From positions 2,432,501 through 2,496,500 of the forward strand of contig NZ_CP107031.2 of the NCBI RefSeq assembly GCF_027474845.2: 64,000 nt of DNA, given 5' to 3'. Every line of letters starts with the position of its first letter. Positions within the stretch are counted from its first letter, which is position 1. The notes below the pieces were generated by a model. The model did no database searches and was not told where the DNA came from. It saw only the letters and a list, made by a program, of their open reading frames with translations. This document shows positions 17,469 through 25,655 of the stretch, piece after piece. This stretch comes from Maribacter aestuarii. GTDB lineage: Bacteria; Bacteroidota; Bacteroidia; Flavobacteriales; Flavobacteriaceae. The position numbers and the translations under genes are program-made.

Positions 17469-19729
17469 TTAGCTATTGGGGCCGTCATCAAATGTTCAGG
17501 TATTCCAAAACCATCCACCAAAGAATTCATATGTGGTCTAAGTTCTGTACAAAGCCGTTCTACCCTTTGTCGGATCGCTTTGGATTTTGTACTTCCTAAA
17601 TAGCCTTGTTCCAAATACCAAGACGCATCTTTACGAATCTCATGGAGAGCATAAAGAGTACCCAACTTCTCAAAAAGCACTCTATTTTTGGCATCGGGAA
17701 TATTCTCGGTATACGACGTGTAGGTGTTATAGGCCAGCTCGGTACTATATGCCTTCCCTAGCTCTAGTAAATGCGTTTGAACTTTTAAAAATGCCTGATA
17801 GGATGGTATTCCTTTCTTTATATATCCCCTAATCCGCATTGCGAGGGTGTAAGTGAGTCTTCGCGTCCTATAATCGAAAGCATGTTTATGAAATTTTGGA
17901 TTGTAAAGATGGGCAGCCTCCACCTTATTCGAATACATGGGATTTATATTCCCAAGTTTATCGCTCAACTGTTTTGCCAAAACTTTTAATACCGAAGAAA
18001 ATCCTGCGCTATTGAACTCTGCCTTAAAATCCGACAGCACTCCCTTTGCCGCCAATTGTAAAAGCACATTGTTATCACCTTCAAAGGTGGTGAAAATATC
18101 CACGTCACCCTTTAGGTCTGCGATGCGGTTCTCTAAGAGATAGCCTTTGCCACCGCAAGCTTCCCTACATTCTTGAATTGTTGAATTGGCATACCAGGTG
18201 ATGATAGACTTTAATCCCGCTACCTGCGTTTCAACCTGTCGCTTATCGGGTTGGGTGTCGTCGCAATAGACTTCCATCATTTTATCCAGCGCAACATGAT
18301 AAACATAGGCACTAGCCACTAAAGGCGTCAAGCGTAATTGATGGGTCGGGTAATCCATCAACAAATCCTCTTGTATTTTAACGCTATCATTGAACTGTCT
18401 TCTTTTCAAGGCATGTTTTATGGCCACGGCAAGTGCCATCTTCGCCCCTCCTAAACCTGCTCTTGCTACGCATATTCTGCCGCCGACCAGGGTCCCCAAC
18501 ATGGTAAAAAAGCGCTTGTTCGGATTTTTGATATCGGACTGATACTTGCCTTCTGGCGTTATATCTCCATATTTATTCAAAAGGTTTTCCCTGGGTACTG
18601 CTACTTGATTAAACCATATTTTGCCGTTATCAACCCCGTTGAGTCCCAACTTATAACCATTATCCTCAACAGTAACTCCTTGAAGTAATTGATGATTTTC
18701 GTCGCGTAATGGAACTAGAATTGCATGGACACCCTCATTTTTACCATCAACAATAAGCTGTGCAAATACCGAAGCCATTGTTGCATGCAGGGCATTGCCT
18801 ATATATTCCTTGTTGTCATTTTTGCCCGGTGTGTGGACTATTATTTGCTCGGTTGTCTTGTCATAGGTGGCAGTAGTATTGATTCCCCTAACATTGGACC
18901 CGTGACCTGTTTCCGTCATTGCAAAGCATCCCAACAATTCGGCTGTACCCGTTTTGCTCAAAAAAGCATTGTGATGTTTTTTGGTGCCCAGTTTTTGGAT
19001 GCTTCCACCGAATAGTCCAAATTGCACCCCGAACTTTATAGTCAGACTTCCATCCACGTACATCATGTTTTCAAATATCGTCGCATAACTCTCCATATCC
19101 TCCATGCCCCCATAGGCCTCAGGATAGGCCATGGCTCCGTAGCCTTTTTGAGCCAAAAATTTAACTTGGTTTAAAACTATTTCCCTAAACTCCTCCTTAT
19201 TTCGATGTACATCCCAATCAAAAATTGGATTTTTTAGAACAGACCTAAAACCATCCACAACATTGGCATGTTTACCTTTTAATAGGGTGTCAATTTCTTG
19301 AGGGTTATAAAATTTGGATGAGGATACATGCACAACCTCTACATCAAATAAATGGTTGTAGTGATTGGGCTGTATACCTAGATTTATCTCTATTTCTTTT
19401 AAATACTCGTTAAAGGGGCAAACCTCGTGATAGGTGCAAACAACTTTTTGGCTAAATGTGGCCAAGGGATAAATTTCGCTCTCTATGAGCCTTACTTTAG
19501 AAGCTGAAATAAGCTGGCTCCATTGTTTAAACTCAGTACTTGATGGAGGGTTCTCAACCTTTAACCAAGAATTTAGAATTTTTCTGTGATCACTATCCAA
19601 ACTAGAATCTTCCTTAATGGCCTTCTCTACTACATTTATTTCTGAGGTGGATAACAGGTCGTCTGACCAGATGACGTAAAATATTGGGACATATTGAAGT
19701 ATTCCCGGGGGATAAATATTCTTTTTCAT
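17465..19729 (-). CDS. Acyl-CoA oxidase/dehydrogenase-like flavoprotein
   Basis: This 754-residue protein oxidises acyl-CoA to 2-enoyl-CoA. The order is acyl-CoA oxidase-like: an N-terminal extension of about 150 residues, a helical domain, a central beta domain with the FAD/substrate motif CFAMTETGHGSNVRG, and a C-terminal region with EACGGKGYL and TFEGDNNVLL. The Glu in the last motif matches the catalytic base of peroxisomal-type oxidases. Its length (over 700 residues) also fits oxidases better than the roughly 380-residue dehydrogenases. Whether it uses oxygen or an electron-transfer flavoprotein cannot be told from sequence. It is a single gene, divergent from ruvB. Confidence 0.88.
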   Translation of the reverse strand: MKKNIYPPGILQYVPIFYVIWSDDLLSTSEINVVEKAIKEDSSLDSDHRKILNSWLKVENPPSSTEFKQWSQLISASKVRLIESEIYPLATFSQKVVCTYHEVCPFNEYLKEIEINLGIQPNHYNHLFDVEVVHVSSSKFYNPQEIDTLLKGKHANVVDGFRSVLKNPIFDWDVHRNKEEFREIVLNQVKFLAQKGYGAMAYPEAYGGMEDMESYATIFENMMYVDGSLTIKFGVQFGLFGGSIQKLGTKKHHNAFLSKTGTAELLGCFAMTETGHGSNVRGINTTATYDKTTEQIIVHTPGKNDNKEYIGNALHATMASVFAQLIVDGKNEGVHAILVPLRDENHQLLQGVTVEDNGYKLGLNGVDNGKIWFNQVAVPRENLLNKYGDITPEGKYQSDIKNPNKRFFTMLGTLVGGRICVARAGLGGAKMALAVAIKHALKRRQFNDSVKIQEDLLMDYPTHQLRLTPLVASAYVYHVALDKMMEVYCDDTQPDKRQVETQVAGLKSIITWYANSTIQECREACGGKGYLLENRIADLKGDVDIFTTFEGDNNVLLQLAAKGVLSDFKAEFNSAGFSSVLKVLAKQLSDKLGNINPMYSNKVEAAHLYNPKFHKHAFDYRTRRLTYTLAMRIRGYIKKGIPSYQAFLKVQTHLLELGKAYSTELAYNTYTSYTENIPDAKNRVLFEKLGTLYALHEIRKDASWYLEQGYLGSTKSKAIRQRVERLCTELRPHMNSLVDGFGIPEHLMTAPIAN

Positions 19730-19813
19730 AATTTGAAATTACAAAATTAATTGGCCATAAAATAATCTCTAATCTTGCTTTTGTAAGCCTAGAAATCCTT
19801 TTTCTTTTTCCGC

Positions 19814-19821
19814 TATCTTTG
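19814..19821 (+). promoter_or_regulatory. Candidate -7 element upstream of ruvB
   Basis: TATCTTTG matches TAnnTTTG, 87 bases before the ruvB ATG. The nearest TTTG (19780-19783) is 30 bases upstream, too far for a classic spacing, so only the -7 half is supported. Confidence 0.35.
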
Positions 19822-19908
19822 TGAAGAAGGCACGTTTTTGGATCGTTCCAAAATTCATGTCAATTTAATTCCACTGAATGTGGAATCTATGATACTATCG
19901 GTAATGTT

Positions 19909-20931
19909 ATGAACGAATTTTTGGACCCTACTGGGGATGGTTTCTCTAGCGAGGAACTGGATATAGAAAAGGCTTTACGGCCGGTAACCTTCGATGATTT
20001 TACGGGTCAGGAACAGGTACTGGAAAACCTAAAGGTATTTGTGGAGGCAGCCAATCAAAGAGGAGAGGCGTTAGATCATACCTTGTTTCATGGCCCTCCA
20101 GGTCTAGGGAAAACTACATTGGCACATATTCTAGCTAACGAGCTAGGTGTTGGAATTAAAATAACTTCGGGTCCGGTGCTGGATAAGCCAGGAGATTTAG
20201 CGGGACTTTTAACCAATTTGGATGAGCGCGATGTGCTTTTTATAGATGAGATACATCGGTTAAGCCCCATAGTTGAGGAATACTTGTATTCGGCTATGGA
20301 GGATTACCGAATTGATATCATGATTGAAACAGGTCCCAACGCACGATCGGTGCAAATCAATTTAAGCCCGTTTACTTTAATAGGGGCAACAACACGTTCG
20401 GGATTACTAACGGCTCCCATGCGTGCCCGTTTTGGTATTCAAAGCCGCCTTCAATATTATTCCACCGAATTGTTATCCACTATTGTAGAACGTAGTGCTG
20501 AAATTTTGAAAGTGCCGATATCTCTGGATGCCGCAATTGAAATAGCAGGTAGGAGTAGGGGAACACCTAGAATATGCAATGCCCTTTTAAGGAGGGTACG
20601 GGATTTTGCCCAAATTAAGGGCAATGGAAAAATTGATATGGATATATCCAAGTTTAGTTTAAAAGCCTTGAACGTAGATGCGCATGGGCTGGATGAAATG
20701 GACAATAAAATATTGACTACGATAATCGACAAATTCAAAGGTGGTCCTGTGGGAATAACTACTTTAGCGACGGCGGTCTCTGAAAGTGCCGAAACCATAG
20801 AAGAAGTATACGAACCTTTTTTAATTCAGCAAGGATTTATTATGCGCACTCCACGCGGAAGAGAGGTGACGGAATTGGCGTATAAGCATTTAGGAAGAAT
20901 AAAAGGAAATGTTCAAGGAGGATTATTTTAA
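19909..20931 (+). CDS. ruvB: Holliday junction branch-migration helicase RuvB
   Basis: RuvB is the hexameric AAA+ motor that drives branch migration with RuvA. The 340-residue length is standard. Walker A is [11 protein letters not shown] (about residues 64-74) and Walker B is DEIHR. The sensor 1 segment GATTRSG and the C-terminal winged-helix domain ([16 protein letters not shown]) are also present. The gene is divergent from the acyl-CoA oxidase gene. Its stop TAA is directly followed by the ATG of the P450 gene. Confidence 0.98.
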   Translation: MNEFLDPTGDGFSSEELDIEKALRPVTFDDFTGQEQVLENLKVFVEAANQRGEALDHTLFHGPPGLGKTTLAHILANELGVGIKITSGPVLDKPGDLAGLLTNLDERDVLFIDEIHRLSPIVEEYLYSAMEDYRIDIMIETGPNARSVQINLSPFTLIGATTRSGLLTAPMRARFGIQSRLQYYSTELLSTIVERSAEILKVPISLDAAIEIAGRSRGTPRICNALLRRVRDFAQIKGNGKIDMDISKFSLKALNVDAHGLDEMDNKILTTIIDKFKGGPVGITTLATAVSESAETIEEVYEPFLIQQGFIMRTPRGREVTELAYKHLGRIKGNVQGGLF

Positions 20932-22260
20932 ATGAAAAACCTTCCCAGAGTTACAGGATATCAAGTCTTTAAAAATAGAAAAAGCATACTTAAAAATCCT
21001 TTGCCTTTTCATCACACCAACTTCAAAAGATTGGGTGATACCTTCAAAGTAAGCGTTGGGCCAGCAAAAACCATCGTCTTTACTAGGGACCCTGGATTTA
21101 TCAAACATATCCTCCAAAAACAGCATAGGAAATACCACAAATCTTCATTACAAACAAAGGACCTGGCCAAATATATTGGCAAGGGACTATTAACATCAAA
21201 TGGGGAACACTGGCGCGCACATCGTAGAATGGTACAACCGGCCTTTCACAAAAAAAAACTGGAAGGCTTGTTGAGCACTATGAAAAAAGCTATTGAAGAC
21301 GAACTTTTGCGCATTCGTCCAAATGAAGTTCAAGATGTATATCCACTAATGGGTGATTTGGCTTTTCAGGTAGTCGCCAAGTCTCTTTTCAGCAGGAATG
21401 ATATTGAAAGTGAGATGGCTCAACTTAAGGAGATTACAGAAACGAATCAACGAATGCTGATTCAAGAGATGCGCCAATCTTACATGAACTGGTGGTTTAA
21501 ATTAAGTGGTAAAATCGGTCATCATCTTAAACGCTCTAAAGAAGCAAGAGTAATACTCAACGCAATAATTGAAGAAAGAATTACATCGGGCGTGGAAAAT
21601 GATGATTTGTTGGACATGCTTTTGAAAGCTACCTATGAAGATGGCAGTACCATGTCCCGTGACCAATTAATAGATGAAGTCCTCATACTTTTTACCGCAG
21701 GTCATGAGACTACAGCCAATGCCTTGAGCTTCACCTTGTTCCTATTGGCCAAAAAACCCGAAAAGCAACAAAAAGCTTTCGATGAAATTAGTAAGGTTGA
21801 TTTAGAAAAGAGTGATATACTTGAGAGCATATCGTCACTCGCTTACATAAAACAATGTGTAGAGGAAGCCATGCGCTTATATCCTCCTGCATATTACATA
21901 GACCGGATGTCCGTGGAAGAAGATAAATTAGGCGAATATACAGTCCCGAAAAACACTATGTTTTTATTGGCCATTTATGAATTACATCGCGACTCTCGCT
22001 TTTGGGAATCCCCGGAGGCCTTTATTCCGGAGCGTTTTGGTGCAACAGACAAAAAGGAACTTTCCGATTATTATTTCCCTTTTGGAGCAGGGCCACGAAT
22101 GTGTGTAGGCAACAATTTTGCAATCTATGAGATGGTGCTTACTGTGGGCGAGATTTTAAAAAGATATAAGATTGAAGCTACATCAAAAGATATTGAGCTA
22201 AATCCATTAATTTCATTACGGCCAAAAGATGTTCTTCTACAATTTATAAGTAGAAGCTAA
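20932..22260 (+). CDS. Cytochrome P450
   Basis: This 442-residue soluble P450 activates oxygen for hydroxylation or a related oxidation; the substrate is not predictable. Diagnostic features are the I-helix AGHETTAN, the K-helix ExxR in EEAMRLYPP, the PERF meander (IPERFG), and the heme-thiolate loop FGAGPRMCVG with Cys391. No N-terminal membrane anchor is seen. The start codon abuts the ruvB stop with no gap, so translation is probably coupled to ruvB, although a functional link is not obvious. The redox partner is not encoded nearby. Confidence 0.95.
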   Translation: MKNLPRVTGYQVFKNRKSILKNPLPFHHTNFKRLGDTFKVSVGPAKTIVFTRDPGFIKHILQKQHRKYHKSSLQTKDLAKYIGKGLLTSNGEHWRAHRRMVQPAFHKKKLEGLLSTMKKAIEDELLRIRPNEVQDVYPLMGDLAFQVVAKSLFSRNDIESEMAQLKEITETNQRMLIQEMRQSYMNWWFKLSGKIGHHLKRSKEARVILNAIIEERITSGVENDDLLDMLLKATYEDGSTMSRDQLIDEVLILFTAGHETTANALSFTLFLLAKKPEKQQKAFDEISKVDLEKSDILESISSLAYIKQCVEEAMRLYPPAYYIDRMSVEEDKLGEYTVPKNTMFLLAIYELHRDSRFWESPEAFIPERFGATDKKELSDYYFPFGAGPRMCVGNNFAIYEMVLTVGEILKRYKIEATSKDIELNPLISLRPKDVLLQFISRS

Positions 22261-22472
22261 TTACACCATATTTTACTTTTAACGTTGGCCGGAATCAAGA
22301 AAACAAGAATCTTATTTTATTCATTATTTACAGCAATTTCTGAATATCGATTGTTTTTATGGAAGGCTACGAACGTTGTAATTTATCATTGAATTCATTT
22401 CAGATTTCGAGCAGTGACACTTCCGGTTATAAAAGATATTAGCCCATTTATACATTATTTCCTTATCGATTT

Positions 22473-22503
22473 TACTTATTAATTAACTTATAATAAATAA
22501 GTA
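22473..22503. promoter_or_regulatory. Inverted repeat upstream of the cytochrome c gene
   Basis: TACTTATT at 22473-22480 and AATAAGTA at 22496-22503 are perfect inverted copies separated by 15 bases, ending 12 bases before the ATG. This could be a protein-binding site or chance in AT-rich DNA. The rest of the 255-base gap after the P450 gene shows no gene or RNA I can identify. Confidence 0.35.
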
Positions 22504-22515
22504 TAACGCGGAATT

Positions 22516-23094
22516 ATGAAAGTAAAACTAATCATGATCATATTTCTCTTCTCAAGTGCCCTTTGGGTAGGATGCAAAGAAAAGAAAAATGAAAATTTAG
22601 AAGTTGCTCAAAGTACGAACATAGAGACGAACTTAATAGAACACGGTGAATATATGGTTAATGTCCTAGGGTGTACCGATTGCCATACGCCTAAAAAAAT
22701 GACCCAAGAGGGTCCTATACATGATATGGAGAAGTACATGATGGGTTTTGACGCCTCAACAACATTACCACCTGTTCCGGAAAACGTGCCCATTGGTCCC
22801 TGGGTGCTTTTTAAAGGAGACCTGACGGCAGCTGTGGGTCCGTGGGGAACATCATATGCAGGCAACCTCACGCCACATGAAACTGGAATAGGTACATGGT
22901 CTTTAGAACAGTTTCAAAAAGCCTTGCGAGAGGCCAAATTTAAGGGGCTGGATGGTACAAGGCCAATAATGCCTCCAATGCCTCGGCATTATGCCTACCT
23001 TACCGATGCGGACATTGAAGCAATCTTTGTGTACTTAAAATCAATTAAGCCTATTGAAAATATAGTACCGGGATACGAGCCTCCTTCGTCATAG
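22516..23094 (+). CDS. Monoheme cytochrome c lipoprotein
   Basis: This 192-residue protein has a leader ending VGC with Cys20 as a likely lipidation site. One heme motif, CTDCH, lies about 30 residues later. The C-terminal RPIMPPMPRHYAYLTDADIEAIFVYLKS segment supplies a Met axial ligand and the closing helix of a class I cytochrome c. An insertion of about 50 residues separates the heme motif from the closing helix, as in stand-alone cytochromes that pair with sulfite or sugar dehydrogenases. No such dehydrogenase is next door, so its electron donor is unknown. Confidence 0.87.
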   Translation: MKVKLIMIIFLFSSALWVGCKEKKNENLEVAQSTNIETNLIEHGEYMVNVLGCTDCHTPKKMTQEGPIHDMEKYMMGFDASTTLPPVPENVPIGPWVLFKGDLTAAVGPWGTSYAGNLTPHETGIGTWSLEQFQKALREAKFKGLDGTRPIMPPMPRHYAYLTDADIEAIFVYLKSIKPIENIVPGYEPPSS

Positions 23095-23134
23095 GACACT
23101 TTTGCGAATGTAATTTTCGACGTAACTTCGGTGT

Positions 23135-24052
23135 ATGAACCGAAGCGAAATAACCCAACTTATAAAAACCGAAGCCAAACGCCTCGGTTTTTTGTCATGT
23201 GGTATTTCCAAAGCAGAGTTTTTGGAGGAAGAGGCCCCACGATTGGAAAAATGGCTGAACCAGAATATGAATGGCGAAATGGTATATATGGAAAACTATT
23301 TCGACAAACGTTTGGACCCGAGACTGTTGGTCGACGGAGCAAAATCGGTAATATCGCTAACACTAAATTATTACCCTGAGAAAACCCAAATTGATGATAC
23401 CTACAAGATTTCCAAATATGCCTACGGTCAGGATTATCACCATGTCATCAAAGCGAAACTGAAAAAATTACAGGAATTCATTTCTGAGGAAATAGGGGAA
23501 GTTAATGGAAGGGCTTTTGTTGATTCCGCTCCGGTATTGGATAAGGCGTGGGCAGCTAAGAGTGGTCTGGGATGGATTGGAAAGCACAGTAATTTATTGA
23601 CGCAACAAGTGGGTTCCTTTTACTTTATCGCTGAACTCATTGTGGACTTGGAACTGGAACATGATATGCCGGTCACCGACCATTGTGGTACATGTACGGC
23701 GTGTATTGACGCTTGTCCAACGGAGGCAATCGTTGAGCCTTATGTCGTAGATGGAAGTAAGTGTATTTCATATTTTACCATAGAACTTAAAAATGAAATT
23801 CCAAGTGAATTTGAGGGGCAATTCAATGATTGGGCTTTCGGATGTGATATTTGCCAGGACGTATGTCCGTGGAACAAATTTTCAAAACCGCACCGAGAGC
23901 CGCTTTTCAACCCGCATCCGGATTTGCTTTCCATGACCAAGAAAGATTGGGAAGAAATTACCGAGACCGTTTTTAAAAAGGTATTTCAAAAGTCGGCCGT
24001 AAAGCGTACCAAGTTCTCCGGTCTACAACGCAACATCAATTTTTTAAAGTAA
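23135..24052 (+). CDS. queG: Epoxyqueuosine reductase QueG
   Basis: QueG carries out the last step of queuosine synthesis, reducing epoxyqueuosine in tRNA with cobalamin and two [4Fe-4S] clusters. The 305-residue protein shows the C-terminal cluster motifs [12 protein letters not shown] and [11 protein letters not shown], and the conserved [13 protein letters not shown] and GWIGKHSN segments of the substrate and cobalamin pocket. The C-terminal HEAT-like extension seen in some family members is absent. The start ATG sits in the loop of a small hairpin (23126-23145). An alternative frame at 23131 is a shadow. Confidence 0.96.
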   Translation: MNRSEITQLIKTEAKRLGFLSCGISKAEFLEEEAPRLEKWLNQNMNGEMVYMENYFDKRLDPRLLVDGAKSVISLTLNYYPEKTQIDDTYKISKYAYGQDYHHVIKAKLKKLQEFISEEIGEVNGRAFVDSAPVLDKAWAAKSGLGWIGKHSNLLTQQVGSFYFIAELIVDLELEHDMPVTDHCGTCTACIDACPTEAIVEPYVVDGSKCISYFTIELKNEIPSEFEGQFNDWAFGCDICQDVCPWNKFSKPHREPLFNPHPDLLSMTKKDWEEITETVFKKVFQKSAVKRTKFSGLQRNINFLK

Positions 24053-24222
24053 ATTACTCTACTCAATCGTTTTCGTAGGTGCAAGGCAATTCTTTTTGAA
24101 CCAAGTATCGTTCAGATAGTATTAAAAATATTATATTGGTTCGTCCATAATTTTAGGAAATACGCAGTTTAGAACTAAAATTTAAAGGATTCCAAAATCG
24201 ATTTAACCAAACCAGGATACAT

Positions 24223-25533
24223 ATGAAAATTGGCAAACCACAGTTAAGCTTTTGGCAGATATTTAATATGAATGTTGGATTTCTGGGAATCCAATACAGT
24301 TTTGGATTGCAACAAACTGCTATAAATCCACTATTTCTTTATTTAGGAGCTACGGAGGAAATGTTGCCAATTTTGAATATCGCTGGTCCTGTCACTGGGC
24401 TGGTCGTTCAGCCTATTATTGGAGCAATGTCGGATAAAACTTGGTCGCCCAAATGGGGCAGGCGTAAGCCCTATTTCTTGATTGGTGCTTTAATCGGGAG
24501 CTTATGTTTATTTATTTTCCCGACAAGTCCCGCGCTTTGGTTCGCAGTAGGTCTCCTATGGATTTTGGACGTGGGTAATAACATGGCTATGGAACCTTAT
24601 CGCGCCTTCGTTGGGGATAAGTTGCCCGAAAAGCAGTTGAGTCTCGGTTATCAAATGCAAAGTTTGTTCGTTGGAGCAGGGATTCTATTGGCTATGGGTT
24701 CTATAGTGCTCTTTCAAAAATTATTTGGTGCAGAAACAGTAGAAGGAATTGGAGTTGTGCCAACATGGATGTACTATTCCTTTTATGTGGGCGGTGTACT
24801 CTCTATCACTACGGTTTTATGGTCGGTTTTGAAAACTCCTGAAATTCCACCTTCTCCAGAGGAATTGGAAGAAATTAATCACAATAAGAGTCAACCTATT
24901 GGTGAGCGTATGGCTAAACCATTTAAGGAGATAGCAAATGCCATAAAGGATATGCCCACGTTTATGTGGAAACTAAGTGCTGTATATCTTTTTCAGTGGT
25001 ACGCCCTTTTTGTTTATTGGCAATACATTACCCCATTGTTTATGAAAACGATGGGATATGGGATTTCTGAAGCTGCCTCACAATCGGCACAAATGAGCCT
25101 CACATATAATATAGTCACTATGGTCGTCGCATTGGCCCTAGTACCGCTTACGCTGAAATATGGCGGTAAAAAAGTCTACGCATTTAGTCTTGTGGGAACG
25201 GGTTTGGCGCTGTTTGCGATTCCTTTTATCAATGATTCTTTGTTGGTACTTGCACCCATGGTGTTATTCGGGGTTGGTTGGGCCGCAATGATGGGTATCC
25301 CTTACACTATGGTTTCAAAAGTAGTGCCTCAGGAGAGAAGGGGTGTTTATATGGGAATTTTAAATATGATGATTGTAATTCCTATGGGGATAGAAACCTT
25401 GACTTTTGGCCCAATTTATAAATACTTATTAGGTGGGAATGCGGTAAATGCAATACTTTTTGCAGGCGGATTTTTTATTATTTCCGCTATACTTGCCATG
25501 CGTCTCAACGTTTCCAAAGCAAGGGATTTATAG
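24223..25533 (+). CDS. MFS transporter, SLC45/sugar:cation symporter type
   Basis: This 436-residue membrane protein has about 12 helices. The segment MNVGFLGIQYSFGLQQ and the loop SDKTWSPKWGRRKPY between helices 2 and 3 fit the SLC45-like branch of the major facilitator superfamily, members of which often move disaccharides such as sucrose or maltose with protons. The substrate cannot be assigned here because no glycosidase or regulator accompanies it. It stands alone between queG and maeB, with 170 bases of apparently empty DNA before it. Confidence 0.87.
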   Translation: MKIGKPQLSFWQIFNMNVGFLGIQYSFGLQQTAINPLFLYLGATEEMLPILNIAGPVTGLVVQPIIGAMSDKTWSPKWGRRKPYFLIGALIGSLCLFIFPTSPALWFAVGLLWILDVGNNMAMEPYRAFVGDKLPEKQLSLGYQMQSLFVGAGILLAMGSIVLFQKLFGAETVEGIGVVPTWMYYSFYVGGVLSITTVLWSVLKTPEIPPSPEELEEINHNKSQPIGERMAKPFKEIANAIKDMPTFMWKLSAVYLFQWYALFVYWQYITPLFMKTMGYGISEAASQSAQMSLTYNIVTMVVALALVPLTLKYGGKKVYAFSLVGTGLALFAIPFINDSLLVLAPMVLFGVGWAAMMGIPYTMVSKVVPQERRGVYMGILNMMIVIPMGIETLTFGPIYKYLLGGNAVNAILFAGGFFIISAILAMRLNVSKARDL

Positions 25534-25605
25534 TATGAGTTTTCCAATGCCCTTTAGTAAGAATAGTTAAACGCAATTATTAGTTGGTTTATATGAAATT
25601 CGGCC

Positions 25606-25636
25606 TTCGTACTTAAAAAGAATACCCCTAAATTTG
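25606..25636 (+). promoter_or_regulatory. Candidate promoter of maeB
   Basis: TAAATTTG at 25629-25636 matches TAnnTTTG, with a one-mismatch -33 element (TTCG, 25606-25609) 19 bases upstream. The predicted leader is about 15 bases. Confidence 0.45.
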
Positions 25637-25655
25637 TTTTCTAAAACCCGACTCC

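Noticed and set aside
22261-22472. Possible tRNA or small RNA in the gap after the P450 gene
   Set aside because: No cloverleaf, CCA end, or terminator hairpin could be found by eye.
23131-23379. Short plus-strand reading frame beginning MYEPKRNN
   Set aside because: It is an out-of-frame shadow of queG with no coding character.
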